Positions 9,661 to 19,499 of a stretch of DNA of 64,000 nt are shown piece by piece (position 1 is the stretch's first letter; each line of letters opens with the position of its first letter). The notes under the pieces were generated by a model. The model was not told where the DNA came from, ran no database searches, and saw nothing but the letters and a program-made list of their open reading frames with translations. This DNA comes from DASQBT01 sp049578545 (GTDB lineage Bacteria; Pseudomonadota; Gammaproteobacteria; Burkholderiales; Thiobacillaceae). Position numbers and translations under genes: made by a program. Location: positions 17,996 to 81,995 of the forward strand of contig JBAUMF010000040.1 of assembly GCA_049578545.1 (NCBI GenBank), given 5' to 3'.

Positions 9661-9690
9661 AAGAAAGCCGGGCAAGGCCCGGCGTCTTTG
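9661..9690. terminator. Bidirectional terminator between ompA-like gene and dctP
   Basis: Stem GCCGGGC (9667-9673) and GCCCGGC (9677-9683) with a 3-nt loop, flanked by AAGAAA on the left and TCTTT on the right, so it can end transcription from either side. It sits between two convergent stops (9649 and 9704). Confidence 0.75.
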
Positions 9691-9703
9691 TGCGCACATC
9701 AAC

Positions 9704-10816
9704 TCATTTGCCGTAATAAATGAAGTTGTCGTAACTCGATTCGGCCACCTTGAACCAGGCGATTTCCATTTCGCGGAATTTATTCCATTCGGAATAAATC
9801 CTGGCGAAGTCGGGATTTTTCCTGGCCTCTTCATCATAGAGCTGGAATGCCGCCTTCTTGGCCGCTTCCATGACATCCGCGGGGAAGGGCATGAGTTTCA
9901 CGCCAGCCTGAATGAGCCGCGCCATGGCTTCGGGGTTCTTTGCGTCGTACTGGGCCAGCATGGTGATATTGGCTTCGGCGCTGGCGGTTTCGAATGCCTG
10001 CTTGTACTCGTCCGGCAACGTCGCCCATTTGTCCTTGTTGATGTAGAAGGAGAGTTGCGGGCCGCCCTCCCACCAGCCGGGGAACAGATAGTACTTGGCT
10101 ATCTTGTAGAAGCCGAGTTTTTCATCGTCATACGGGCCCACCCATTCGGCCGCGTCGATGGCGCCTTTTTCCAGCGCCGGATAAATATCGCCGCCCGCAA
10201 TGGTCTGCGGCACGGCGCCCAGCCTGGCCATGATCTCGCCGCCGATGCCGGGGATGCGCATCTTCAGACCCTTGAGGTCGTCGAGCTTTTCGATGGGTTT
10301 GCGAAACCAGCCGCCCATTTGCGTGCCGGTGTTGCCACCAGGAAACTGCACGATGTTGTATTTGGCGAAGAACTCGCGCATGAGTTGAATGCCGCCACCC
10401 GCGTACATCCAGGCATTCTGATGGCGCGCCGTCAAGCCAAACGGGATCGCACAATCAAACGCGAACGCCTTGTTCTTGCCGACGTAGTAGTAGCTGGCCG
10501 AGTGCCCGCATTCCACGGTGCCGTTCTGCACCGCATCGAGTACCTGCAAGCCGGGCACGAGCTCCCCGCCCGCATGCACCTTGATCTGGAACTTGCCACC
10601 GGTGATTTTTGCAATCCGGTCCGACAGCGCTTCGGCAGCGCCGTATATGGTATCGAGACTTTTCGGAAAGCTGGAAGCGAGGCGCCAGTGAATGTCCGGC
10701 AAACCTTCGGTTTTGACGCCGGCTGACTGTTTGCTGCAACCGGTCAGTGCGACAGCGGAACTCGCGGCCAGCCCGGCGCCGGCTCCCTTGAGAAAATCAC
10801 GGCGTTTCATCAACAT
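9704..10816 (-). CDS. dctP: TRAP transporter periplasmic receptor (DctP family, TakP/SmoM-like)
   Basis: 370 residues. A twin-arginine signal (MKRRDFLKGAGAGLAAS) ends in a lipobox-like ALTGC (Cys about 27), so the protein is probably Tat-exported and perhaps lipid-anchored. The mature part has the DctP fold with LASSFPKSLDTIYGAAEAL, GGELVPGLQVLDAVQNG, the ligand-binding arginine region LKGLKMRIPGIGG, and ALEKGAIDAAEWVGPYDD, characteristic of the TakP/SmoM subgroup that binds 2-oxo acids or similar ligands. It should serve the DctQM permease at 6555-8499 although it lies on the opposite strand behind the OmpA-like gene. Its 3' end has a decayed sister copy at 8724-8925. Confidence 0.92.
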   Translation of the reverse strand: MLMKRRDFLKGAGAGLAASSAVALTGCSKQSAGVKTEGLPDIHWRLASSFPKSLDTIYGAAEALSDRIAKITGGKFQIKVHAGGELVPGLQVLDAVQNGTVECGHSASYYYVGKNKAFAFDCAIPFGLTARHQNAWMYAGGGIQLMREFFAKYNIVQFPGGNTGTQMGGWFRKPIEKLDDLKGLKMRIPGIGGEIMARLGAVPQTIAGGDIYPALEKGAIDAAEWVGPYDDEKLGFYKIAKYYLFPGWWEGGPQLSFYINKDKWATLPDEYKQAFETASAEANITMLAQYDAKNPEAMARLIQAGVKLMPFPADVMEAAKKAAFQLYDEEARKNPDFARIYSEWNKFREMEIAWFKVAESSYDNFIYYGK

Positions 10817-10889
10817 AAGTGTTTCCAGTCTATAGGTAAGAAGTATTCGTCAGTCTAGAATTATAAAGATTTGTTTTCGCCCTCTTCCC

Positions 10890-11690
10890 ATGCCCCTTAA
10901 CATTCGACTTGCACTTGGCCTTGCCGGTGTTCCGCCAAATGACACCCCTAAGTCGCAACAATGGGAAAAACGCCTGCACTGGCCTGTGGTCATCGCCACG
11001 CTGCTTGCAATCCCGGCGTTCTACCTCACTGAACTCTCCGGCGAAGTCCACCTCAGGGAACTGGGCCGGGCCATGGATGCGATTGTACTGCTGACCTTTG
11101 CGCTGGAGCTCGCCATCATGCTTGCGGCATGCAGGCAGAAGAAGCGCTACCTTATTTATAACTGGCTGACTGTCGCCATCGTCCTTGCAACCGGCATTTC
11201 GGTATTGCTCCCTCAATTGCCCGGTGAGTTGACCGCATTGTTCCGGCTGATGCGGCTTGCCATCGTCAGCCTGCTGGTTGCTCAAATCGCGCATTCGTTT
11301 CGTGCAATTACGCCGGGGTCCACTCCATATATCCTGATGATCGGGTTCGGACTGATGCTTCTCGCCGGAGGTGGCTTTTATTTGCTTGAACCGACTGTTC
11401 AAACATATTGGGATGGAGTCTGGCTGGCCTTTACGAGTGGTCTGACCGTCGGTTACGGCGATATCGTGCCGACCACCGGACCTTCGCGTCTATTTGCCGG
11501 CGTGGTGATTGTGCTGACGTATGGCGTAATGTCGCTGGTCACGGCGTCCATTGCGGCCTTCTTCGTCGGCAAGGAAGACGCCGTGCTGCGTCGCGAGATG
11601 CATCAGGATCTGAAAGCGCTCAGGATAGAGGTTCAGCAACTGCGAAGAACCGTCGAGAACGCAACAAAAGGCAGCGATTCCGGCCATTAG
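10890..11690 (+). CDS. Voltage-gated-type potassium channel subunit
   Basis: 266 residues. Four helices form a reduced voltage-sensor-like region (about 30-160), with LFRLMRLAIVSLL at the S4 position but few positive charges. The pore helix and selectivity filter TVGYGD (186-191) follow, then the last membrane helix (VVIVLTYGVMSLVTASIAAFFVG) and a short coiled-coil tail (REMHQDLKALRIEVQQLRRTVE) that may drive tetramerisation. It is an inner-membrane K+-selective channel; the weak S4 suggests poor voltage dependence. It is divergent from dctP and followed by glyA 57 bp later. Confidence 0.9.
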   Translation: MPLNIRLALGLAGVPPNDTPKSQQWEKRLHWPVVIATLLAIPAFYLTELSGEVHLRELGRAMDAIVLLTFALELAIMLAACRQKKRYLIYNWLTVAIVLATGISVLLPQLPGELTALFRLMRLAIVSLLVAQIAHSFRAITPGSTPYILMIGFGLMLLAGGGFYLLEPTVQTYWDGVWLAFTSGLTVGYGDIVPTTGPSRLFAGVVIVLTYGVMSLVTASIAAFFVGKEDAVLRREMHQDLKALRIEVQQLRRTVENATKGSDSGH

Positions 11691-11747
11691 TGCCAGCCTG
11701 GCCGTGGTAAAATTTGCCTTCCCTCAAGCCTTGCCAACGGAGTCGCC

Positions 11748-12998
<1,251 letters not shown>

Positions 12999-13079
12999 CA
13001 GGGATCAGGAATCAGCGGGATGCGCGGCGTCGCCGCGCCTCTATCTGATACCTGATACCTGGCCTCTGATGCCTCGCGT

Positions 13080-13529
13080 ATGAAGTGTCCTTTCTGTGGC
13101 AACGCTGACACCCAGGTCGTCGACTCCCGGGTCAACGAAGCAGGCGACACCATCCGCCGTCGCCGTCGCTGCATCGCCTGCGACAAGCGCTTCACCACGT
13201 TCGAAACAGCTGAACTGCGCCTGCCGCAGATCGTAAAGAGCAATGGCATGCGTGAGGAATTTTCTGCAGAGAAACTGCGCGAAGGCTTTCGCCGCGCCCT
13301 GCATAAGCGCCCTGTTTCCACTGAGCTGGTGGACCAGGCCATCGACCATATCCGGCAAAAGTTGCTGACCATGGGCGAACGTGAGCTTCCTGCGCGTGAA
13401 GTCGGTGAACTGGTGATGAATGAACTCAAGAAGCTGGACAAGGTCGCCTATATCCGGTTTGCTTCCGTCTATCGCAGCTTCCAGGATGTAAACGACTTCC
13501 GCGACGCCTTGCAGGAAGTGGATAAGTGA
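13080..13529 (+). CDS. nrdR: Transcriptional repressor NrdR
   Basis: 149 residues, exact family length. The N-terminal zinc ribbon has Cys 3, 6, 31 and 34 (MKCPFCGNAD and RRCIACDKRF), followed by an ATP-cone (PQIVKSNGMREEFSAEKLREG). NrdR represses ribonucleotide reductase operons when its ATP-cone senses dATP, binding pairs of NrdR boxes. A candidate pair lies upstream of nrdA in this same window (27992-28039), giving a likely direct target. It is co-directional with glyA (81 bp) and ribD. Confidence 0.97.
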   Translation: MKCPFCGNADTQVVDSRVNEAGDTIRRRRRCIACDKRFTTFETAELRLPQIVKSNGMREEFSAEKLREGFRRALHKRPVSTELVDQAIDHIRQKLLTMGERELPAREVGELVMNELKKLDKVAYIRFASVYRSFQDVNDFRDALQEVDK

Positions 13530-13663
13530 GGCTGCGAGCAGTAAGGAGGGGCCCCACGAAGTGGGGATCCGCACGTCCGCGAGCAGCCTCAGCCCACGAC
13601 GTGCCAGAAGCTGGAGCTGGCGAGGTGCTGGCGGAGGGGGCCGCGTGAGACCTGAAAGCTGAG
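13530..13663. other. Structured spacer between nrdR and ribD
   Basis: 134 bp without a gene. It contains a small hairpin (GGCCCCAC-GAA-GTGGGG near 13550-13566) nested inside a longer imperfect one whose arms are GAGGCTGC (about 13528) and GCAGCCTC (about 13583-13590). It could be an attenuator or mRNA-processing structure. No FMN riboswitch core is recognisable. Confidence 0.4.
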
Positions 13664-14755
13664 ATGTTCACCGAGCAGGATTACGCCTACATGGCCCGCG
13701 CCCTGCAGCTGGCAGAACGCGGACTTTACACGACCACGCCCAATCCACGGGTGGGCTGCGTCATCGTCAAGGATGGCAAGGTCATAGGCGAAGGCTGGCA
13801 CATCAGAAGCGGCGAACCGCATGCCGAAATTCATGCCCTGATGGAAGCCGGGGCAAGCGCGCAGGGTGCAACCGTTTACGTCACGCTCGAACCCTGTTCG
13901 CATCACGGTCGCACACCACCGTGCGCGGATGCACTGACCGAAGCTGGCGTAGGTCGCGTCGTGGCGGCGATGAGCGACCCCAACCCTCAGGTTTCCGGTA
14001 ACGGCCTGACGCGCCTGGCGGCATCGGGCATTCAGACGGCCAGCGGATTACTGGAAGCCGAAGCAAGGAAACTCAATGAAGGCTTCATCAAGCGGATGAT
14101 CTATGGCCATCCCTTCGTGCGAATCAAGACCGCATCTTCACTTGATGGCAAAACGGCGCTGTCGGACGGCAAGTCGCAATGGATCACCGGCGACCCTGCG
14201 CGGCTTGACGTGCACCGCATGCGCGCCCGCTCCTGCGCCATCATCACCGGCATAGGCACCGTGACGGCGGACGATCCCCAACTGAACGTCAGAGGCGTGG
14301 ACACCACTCGCCAGCCTTTGAAGGTAATTGTGGATTCGCAGCTGCGCATGCCCGCGGATGCGAGGATACTTGCCGAGGGGAAAACCCTTGTAGCCTGCTC
14401 ACAGCCGGCTGCGAAGAACGCTGCAGCCCTGGAAGCCGCCGGCGCACAAATTCTCTGTCTGCCACAAGCCGATGGCAAGGTCGATCTCAACGCCCTCCTG
14501 TCCCGCCTCGCGCAAATGGGCATCAACGAAGCAATGACCGAAGCCGGTGCGAATCTCAACGGAGCCCTCCTGGCAGCAAACCTGGTGGACGAGTGGGTGC
14601 AATATGTCGCGCCGGTGCTACTGGGCGACAGCGCGCGCGCCCTGTTCAAGCTGTCCGAACCCGCCTCTATGGAGCAGCGCCTGAGCTGGCAATTGATGGA
14701 CAGCCGGCAACTGGGAAATGACCTTCGACTCACCTGGCGGCCAATAAGGGATTAG
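13664..14755 (+). CDS. ribD: Bifunctional riboflavin deaminase/reductase RibD
   Basis: 363 residues. Residues ~1-145 are a cytidine-deaminase-like domain with the zinc site H53-A-E55 (GEPHAEIHAL) and Cys78/Cys87 (LEPCSHHGRTPPC). Residues ~146-363 are a dihydrofolate-reductase-like domain with SLDGKTALSDGKSQWITG and RVGTGT-type nucleotide contacts (IITGIGTVTADDP). The enzyme deaminates the pyrimidinone from GTP cyclohydrolase II and reduces its ribosyl group in riboflavin synthesis. First of the rib genes in this cluster. Confidence 0.96.
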   Translation: MFTEQDYAYMARALQLAERGLYTTTPNPRVGCVIVKDGKVIGEGWHIRSGEPHAEIHALMEAGASAQGATVYVTLEPCSHHGRTPPCADALTEAGVGRVVAAMSDPNPQVSGNGLTRLAASGIQTASGLLEAEARKLNEGFIKRMIYGHPFVRIKTASSLDGKTALSDGKSQWITGDPARLDVHRMRARSCAIITGIGTVTADDPQLNVRGVDTTRQPLKVIVDSQLRMPADARILAEGKTLVACSQPAAKNAAALEAAGAQILCLPQADGKVDLNALLSRLAQMGINEAMTEAGANLNGALLAANLVDEWVQYVAPVLLGDSARALFKLSEPASMEQRLSWQLMDSRQLGNDLRLTWRPIRD

Positions 14756-14764
14756 GCGGCTACG

Positions 14765-15538
14765 ATGAGCTTCAAGGACCATTTTTCCGGGGGCTCAGCA
14801 AATTACGCCGCGTTCCGTCCAGGCTATCCGCCTGCTCTGTTCGAGTGGCTGGCCGGGCAATGCAATCAGCATGATCTTGCCTGGGACTGCGGGACGGGAA
14901 GCGGCCAGGCCGCCGTTGATCTGGCCCCTCATTTCAGGCGTGTCATTGCCACCGATGCGAGCGCCCAGCAGATCCAGTCAGCCCGATCGCAGGCCGGTGT
15001 TGAATACGGGGTTGCAGCCGCAGAATCCAGCGCTCTGGAAGATGCCTGTGTGGACTTGCTTACGGTTGCCCAGGCCGCGCACTGGTTTGTTCTGGAATGT
15101 TTCTACGCAGAGGCAAAGCGGGTGTTGCGTGCGCAAGGCGTGATTGCCCTGTGGGGTTATGGCCGGCTGGTTTTGCCCGCCGCGCTGGATGAACCGCTGG
15201 CCCACTTTTATGAACATATCGTCGGTCCCTGCTGGCCGCCGGAACGCGTCTTGATAGACGAGGGCTACCGCAGCCTTGCGTTTCCGTTCAAGGAGATTGC
15301 CGCACCCCGCTTTTCTATTGAAGTGTGCTGGACCCTGCCACGCCTGATCGCCTATCTTTCAACCTGGTCGGCGGTCGAACGCCATATCGAAGCGAATGAC
15401 TGCAATCCGCTCATCCCACTCGAAAACGAATTGGCGGCCAGGTGGGATGCCGGAAAGGCAAGCGAAGGCAGGGACGGTCTACCCGAGACTGCGCTACGCA
15501 TTGAATGGCCGCTTTTCCTCAGAGTGGGCCGCACTTGA
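14765..15538 (+). CDS. Class I SAM-dependent methyltransferase
   Basis: 257 residues, 10 bp after ribD and in the same operon. Motif I reads WDCGTGSGQAA (about 41-51), the acidic loop after strand 2 is ATDASAQQI, and motif IV is VDLLTVAQAAHWF. It belongs to the Methyltransf_11 type near the SAM-dependent enzymes often annotated as trans-aconitate or ubiquinone/menaquinone methyltransferase-like; the substrate cannot be read from sequence. Its position inside a riboflavin operon does not by itself imply a flavin role. Confidence 0.85.
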   Translation: MSFKDHFSGGSANYAAFRPGYPPALFEWLAGQCNQHDLAWDCGTGSGQAAVDLAPHFRRVIATDASAQQIQSARSQAGVEYGVAAAESSALEDACVDLLTVAQAAHWFVLECFYAEAKRVLRAQGVIALWGYGRLVLPAALDEPLAHFYEHIVGPCWPPERVLIDEGYRSLAFPFKEIAAPRFSIEVCWTLPRLIAYLSTWSAVERHIEANDCNPLIPLENELAARWDAGKASEGRDGLPETALRIEWPLFLRVGRT

Positions 15539-15639
15539 TCCATTGAGACAAAACGGGGTGTGGGGTTCCACCAACAGACCTAAAGCCCTAAAATGGCTGT
15601 TTTCCTTGGTACGGGTGCAGTCAGACCCCTCGCTCTTTT

Positions 15640-16245
15640 ATGTTCACGGGCATTATTCAGGCTGTAGGCCACATTCATGACTATGAAGCGCGCGGCGCCG
15701 ACGCCCGCATGGTGATCCAGGGTGGCGGGCTCGATCTGTCTGATGTTTCCCGGGGTGACAGCATCGCGGTCAATGGTGTGTGTCTGACCGCCATCGCGCT
15801 GACAGCGGAATCCTTCACGGTCGATGTCTCCGCTGAGACCCTGCGCTGCACCGAAGGCTTCTTGCCGGGAGCCGAAGTCAACCTGGAAAAAGCCCTGCGT
15901 GCCATGGATCGTCTGGGCGGCCATATTGTCTCGGGTCATGTTGACGGGGTTGGAACCATCACCCGGTTCGAACCAGCGGGCGAAAGTCATTTTGTCGAAA
16001 TTGAAGCGCCGGCCAATTTGGCGCGCTACATTGCGGCCAAAGGATCCATCACCGTCAATGGCGTGTCGCTCACGGTCAATCAGGTTCACGGCAACCGTTT
16101 CACCCTCAACCTGATCCCGCATACGCTGGCACAAACCACGCTCAAAAAGGTCACGCCGGGCAGCCGTGCAAATCTGGAAATCGATATGGTGGCGCGCTAT
16201 GTTGAGCGCCTCACTGAATTCATGAATGCAGGGGACAAGGATTAA
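15640..16245 (+). CDS. ribE: Riboflavin synthase alpha subunit
   Basis: 201 residues made of two similar lumazine-binding barrels, the first starting MFTGIIQAVGHI and the second at about 98 (GGHIVSGHVDGVG). The enzyme dismutates two 6,7-dimethyl-8-ribityllumazines to riboflavin. Motifs GDSIAVNGVCLT and GSITVNGVSLTVN mark the equivalent positions in the two repeats. A 101-bp gap separates it from the methyltransferase. Called ribE or ribC depending on nomenclature. Confidence 0.96.
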   Translation: MFTGIIQAVGHIHDYEARGADARMVIQGGGLDLSDVSRGDSIAVNGVCLTAIALTAESFTVDVSAETLRCTEGFLPGAEVNLEKALRAMDRLGGHIVSGHVDGVGTITRFEPAGESHFVEIEAPANLARYIAAKGSITVNGVSLTVNQVHGNRFTLNLIPHTLAQTTLKKVTPGSRANLEIDMVARYVERLTEFMNAGDKD

Positions 16246-16395
16246 ATGACTGCCTGTGGAAATAGCAACGGACAGGCTTGCCTGCGCGACGCCCGGAACG
16301 GATGGACCCGCTTGTACCCACCAGGCGGTGATTCCGGTCATCGGTTCAGCAGGCCGGCCAAGCCACACAATCCATCTATCGCGACAGTCAAATGA
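16246..16395 (+). CDS. Possible 49-aa ORF coupling ribE to ribB
   Basis: An ATG immediately after the ribE stop (TAA-ATG) opens a 49-codon frame that fills the whole ribE-ribB gap and ends in a TGA overlapping the ribB ATG (ATGA at 16392-16395). The product (MTACGNSNGQACLRD...) matches no family I know and has no membrane or signal segment. It may be a coupling or leader peptide that delivers ribosomes to ribB, or chance. A weak ribosome-binding stretch (ACAAGGA) precedes it inside ribE. Confidence 0.3.
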   Translation: MTACGNSNGQACLRDARNGWTRLYPPGGDSGHRFSRPAKPHNPSIATVK

Positions 16396-17483
16396 GCCTT
16401 GCACCCATCACCGACATCATTGCCGACCTGAAAGCGGGCCGCATGGTCATTCTGGTGGATGAAGAAGACCGTGAGAACGAAGGCGATCTGGTCATGGCCG
16501 CTGAATTCGTCACTCCGGACGCCATCAACTTCATGGCCAAATATGGCCGCGGCCTGATCTGCCTGACGCTTACCGATGAGCGTTGCCGTCAGCTTGGTTT
16601 GCGCCAGATGGTAAGCGAAAATCAGACTCCGCACGGCACCGCCTTCACGGTTTCCATTGAAGCGGCGCAAGGGGTCACCACCGGAATTTCGGCGGCCGAT
16701 CGCGCCGTCACGATCAAGGCCGCCGTCGCCAAGGACGCCAGGCCAACGGATATCATCCAGCCGGGCCACGTCTTCCCGCTGCGCGCTCAACCAGGCGGCG
16801 TGCTGGTGCGCGCCGGCCATACCGAAGCGGGTTGCGACCTTGCGGCACTCGCAGGGCTGGTATCCGCTTCGGTCATCTGCGAAATCCTGAAGGACGACGG
16901 CACCATGGCGCGCCTTCCTGATCTGGTTGAGTTTGGCAAGGAACACGGGCTCAAGATCGGCGCCATTGCCGACCTCATTCACTATCGCAATCAGACCGAA
17001 AGCCTGGTCGAACGCCTGTCCGATCGGCTGATCCAGACCGTTTACGGCGCGTTCCGTCTGATCGCCTACCGCGACAAATCCGCCAAGGAAACCCATCTCG
17101 CACTGGTCAAAGGTGAAATCGCCGCCGACCGGGAAACTCTGGTGAGAGTCCATGAACCGTTGAGCGTAATGGATTTTCTCGATGTGACGGGCGGCCATCA
17201 TTCCTGGCCCATCATGGGTGCGCTGGAGCGCATTGCCGAAAGCCAGAGTGGCGTCATGGTTCTGCTGCACCGGCCGGAGACAGCGGATGCGCTGCTGCAG
17301 CGCATTCTCCCCTCCACCGCGCCGCTCACCCCCAGAAAACCTGACCTGCGCGACTATGGCATCGGTGCACAGATTCTGAAGGATCTGGGTGTGGGTAAAA
17401 TGAAACTGCTCGCCAGCCCGCGCAAAATGCCGGCCATGGACGGTTTCGGCCTGGAAGTCACCGGTTATCTCTCTCGCAACTGA
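16392..17483 (+). CDS. ribB: 3,4-dihydroxy-2-butanone-4-phosphate synthase with degenerate GTP cyclohydrolase II domain (RibBX type)
   Basis: 363 residues. Residues ~5-200 are an intact DHBP synthase domain: VDEEDRENEGDLVMAAEFVT, HTEAGCDLAALAGL and the C-terminal AIADLIHYR block. The remaining ~160 residues align by position with RibA, but the zinc-binding cysteines of GTP cyclohydrolase II are absent: where RVHSEC...C-x-C is expected the sequence is RVHEPLSVMDFLDVTGGHHSW. The protein should therefore make only the four-carbon riboflavin precursor, and a separate ribA must exist elsewhere. Such RibBX proteins are known in proteobacteria. Its start overlaps a small upstream ORF. Confidence 0.93.
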   Translation: MSLAPITDIIADLKAGRMVILVDEEDRENEGDLVMAAEFVTPDAINFMAKYGRGLICLTLTDERCRQLGLRQMVSENQTPHGTAFTVSIEAAQGVTTGISAADRAVTIKAAVAKDARPTDIIQPGHVFPLRAQPGGVLVRAGHTEAGCDLAALAGLVSASVICEILKDDGTMARLPDLVEFGKEHGLKIGAIADLIHYRNQTESLVERLSDRLIQTVYGAFRLIAYRDKSAKETHLALVKGEIAADRETLVRVHEPLSVMDFLDVTGGHHSWPIMGALERIAESQSGVMVLLHRPETADALLQRILPSTAPLTPRKPDLRDYGIGAQILKDLGVGKMKLLASPRKMPAMDGFGLEVTGYLSRN

Positions 17484-17497
17484 CTGGAGGAATTATC

Positions 17498-17965
17498 ATG
17501 CCCCGTGAAGCCAAGATCACTGAACTGGACCCCGTCTATGAGGGCAAGGGCCTGCGCATCGGCCTGGTCATGAGCCGCTTCAATCAGGACATCTGCGAAG
17601 GCCTGCTTTCAGCCTGCGAAACCGAGCTGGCTCGGCTGGGCGTAGCGAAGGAAAACACGTTGCTGGCAACCGTGCCGGGCGCACTCGAAATTCCGGTCAC
17701 CTTGCGCAAGATGGCTTTATCGAAGAAGTTTGATGCCCTGATTGCGCTCGGTGCCGTCGTGCGCGGCGACACCTATCATTTCGAGGTGGTTTCCAACGAA
17801 ATGTCCGCCGGCATCACCCGGGTTGCACTGGACACCGACCTGCCCGTTGCCAATGCCGTGCTCACAACCGATAGCGAAGAGCAGGCACTGTTTCGCATGT
17901 CGGCAAAGGGTGCCGAAGCGGCGCAGTGTGCCGTCGAAATGGCGAATCTGCTGAAACGCTTATGA
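17498..17965 (+). CDS. ribH: 6,7-dimethyl-8-ribityllumazine synthase
   Basis: 155 residues, family length. It condenses the RibD product with dihydroxybutanone phosphate. Characteristic blocks are IGLVMSRFNQDICEGLL (substrate-binding N-terminal strand), VPGALEIPVTLRKMA, ALGAVVRGDTYHFEVVSNE with the catalytic His, and PVANAVLTTDSEEQA. The start follows a strong GGAGG at 17485-17489. Its stop overlaps the nusB start by 4 bp (ATGA), so nusB is translationally coupled. Confidence 0.97.
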   Translation: MPREAKITELDPVYEGKGLRIGLVMSRFNQDICEGLLSACETELARLGVAKENTLLATVPGALEIPVTLRKMALSKKFDALIALGAVVRGDTYHFEVVSNEMSAGITRVALDTDLPVANAVLTTDSEEQALFRMSAKGAEAAQCAVEMANLLKRL

Positions 17966-18405
17966 GCGGTTCACGGCGTGTTGCACGCGAATTCACCCTG
18001 CGTGGCCTGTATGCCTGGCAATTGACGCAGCAGGAGCGGGGCGACATCGCTGCTTCGCTGCAGGAGGACAGCCAGTTCAAGAAAGCGGACGCGGCCTATT
18101 TTCGGCAGATTCTTCAAGGCGTCCTGGATACGGTTGCGAGTCTGGAAGAGAAACTGCGCCCCCACCTCGATCGAGACGTAGCAGAGCTGTCCCCGATTGA
18201 AAAAAGTATCCTGCTGATCGGGGCGTACGAATTGATTGATTGCCCGGATGTGCCGTATCGGGTCGTCATCAACGAAGCGGTGGAACTGGCGAAACAATAT
18301 GGCGGCACGGATGGACACAAATACGTCAATGGGGTGCTGGACAAGCTGGCGAAAGAAGTCCGTCAACCGGAAATAGCCTTGTCTTCCTTGCAAAAAGGAA
18401 GCTAA
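17962..18405 (+). CDS. nusB: Transcription antitermination factor NusB
   Basis: 147 residues. All-helical NusB with RRVAREFTLRGLYAWQL at the N-terminus (arginine-rich, boxA RNA-binding) and YRVVINEAVELAKQYGGTDGHKYVNGVLDKL at the C-terminus. NusB with NusE binds boxA in rRNA leaders and suppresses premature termination. The start ATG overlaps the ribH stop, the usual ribH-nusB coupling; the frame remains open 36 nt further upstream, but that start would lie inside ribH. Confidence 0.96.
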   Translation: MSGSRRVAREFTLRGLYAWQLTQQERGDIAASLQEDSQFKKADAAYFRQILQGVLDTVASLEEKLRPHLDRDVAELSPIEKSILLIGAYELIDCPDVPYRVVINEAVELAKQYGGTDGHKYVNGVLDKLAKEVRQPEIALSSLQKGS

Positions 18406-18487
18406 CCACAAAGGAAACCAAGGACTCAAAGGCGAACCGGAACAAACGTTGTGACCCTGGTGACCATTGTGGTCAAGATTTCATCTG

Positions 18488-19492
18488 ATGCCCGGCGAAT
18501 TCGATCTCATCGAGAAATTCTTTACCCGCCCGACGCCTTCGGCCGTGCTGGGCGTGGGGGACGACTGTGCGCTGGTCAAGCCATCGCCTGGAATGGAACT
18601 CGCCGTCACCACCGACATGCTGCTGGCGGGTCGGCATTTTCTCCCGACCGACGGCCCCGGCACCATCGGGCACAAGTCCCTCGCCGTCAATTTGTCCGAC
18701 CTGGCTGCGATGGGCGCCACGCCGCGCTGGGTGCTGCTGGCCATAGGCCTGCCCGAGGCAGATGAAAAGTTTCTCCGCGGATTTACCGGCGGGTTCTTCG
18801 GCCTGGCGCAAAAATTCGGCGTGGAGCTGATCGGTGGTGATACCACCCGCAGCGGACTGCTGACCCTCAGCATCACCGCCATTGGCGAAGTTCCTCCCGG
18901 CCAGGCACTGCGTCGCGATGGTGCCAAAGACGGCGATGATATCTGGGTATCCGGCACCCTCGGCGACGCGGCGGCTGCACTTGCGCACCACCAGGGCGCC
19001 CTGAGGCTCACCACGGCAGAAGCCATCACCTGCTTTCCACGCCTGTTTGTGCCCACTCCGCGCGTGGAACTCGGACTCGCCTTGCGTGGCATTGCCCATA
19101 GCTGCATCGATGTGTCCGATGGATTTGCCGCCGACCTCGGCCATATCCTGCAACGCTCAGGCAAGGCAGCCGAAGTCGAGTTTGAATCCCTTCCCCTCTC
19201 GCCTGCATTGAAGGCGCATGAACAGGAAGCGGCCGCGAGGAATTGCATCCTGGCAGGCGGCGATGATTACGAGCTCGTCTTTACGGCGTCGCCGGACAGG
19301 CGAACGGAAATCGAAGCGCTCTCGGCAAGACTTCCGCTTCCTCTCGCCCGGGTGGGAAGCATTCTCCCCTCTCCTGACGGGGTAGCGCCTGGCGGTGCGG
19401 GTGAACATTTAAGCATCCGCAGCAATGGCAAACCGATCAGGCTGAATCGCACAGGCTTCGACCATTTTGCTGCCCCCTTTGTGCAAGACTAG
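18488..19492 (+). CDS. thiL: Thiamine-monophosphate kinase
   Basis: 334 residues. ThiL phosphorylates thiamine monophosphate to the active diphosphate. AIR-synthase-like fold with GVGDDCALV (ATP/Mg site), TTDMLLAGRHF, NLSDLAAMGATPRWVL, GGDTTRS, DVSDGFAADLGHI and GGDDYELVFTA. The ATG at 18488 gives the usual MPGEFDLIEKFF start; an in-frame start 21 nt earlier is possible. It follows nusB by 82 bp, as in many betaproteobacteria. Confidence 0.96.
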   Translation: MPGEFDLIEKFFTRPTPSAVLGVGDDCALVKPSPGMELAVTTDMLLAGRHFLPTDGPGTIGHKSLAVNLSDLAAMGATPRWVLLAIGLPEADEKFLRGFTGGFFGLAQKFGVELIGGDTTRSGLLTLSITAIGEVPPGQALRRDGAKDGDDIWVSGTLGDAAAALAHHQGALRLTTAEAITCFPRLFVPTPRVELGLALRGIAHSCIDVSDGFAADLGHILQRSGKAAEVEFESLPLSPALKAHEQEAAARNCILAGGDDYELVFTASPDRRTEIEALSARLPLPLARVGSILPSPDGVAPGGAGEHLSIRSNGKPIRLNRTGFDHFAAPFVQD

Positions 19493-19499
19493 CCCGGCG

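Noticed and set aside
15539..15639. FMN riboswitch before ribE
   Set aside because: The gap is too short and lacks the conserved RFN core; the same holds for the gaps before ribD and ribB.
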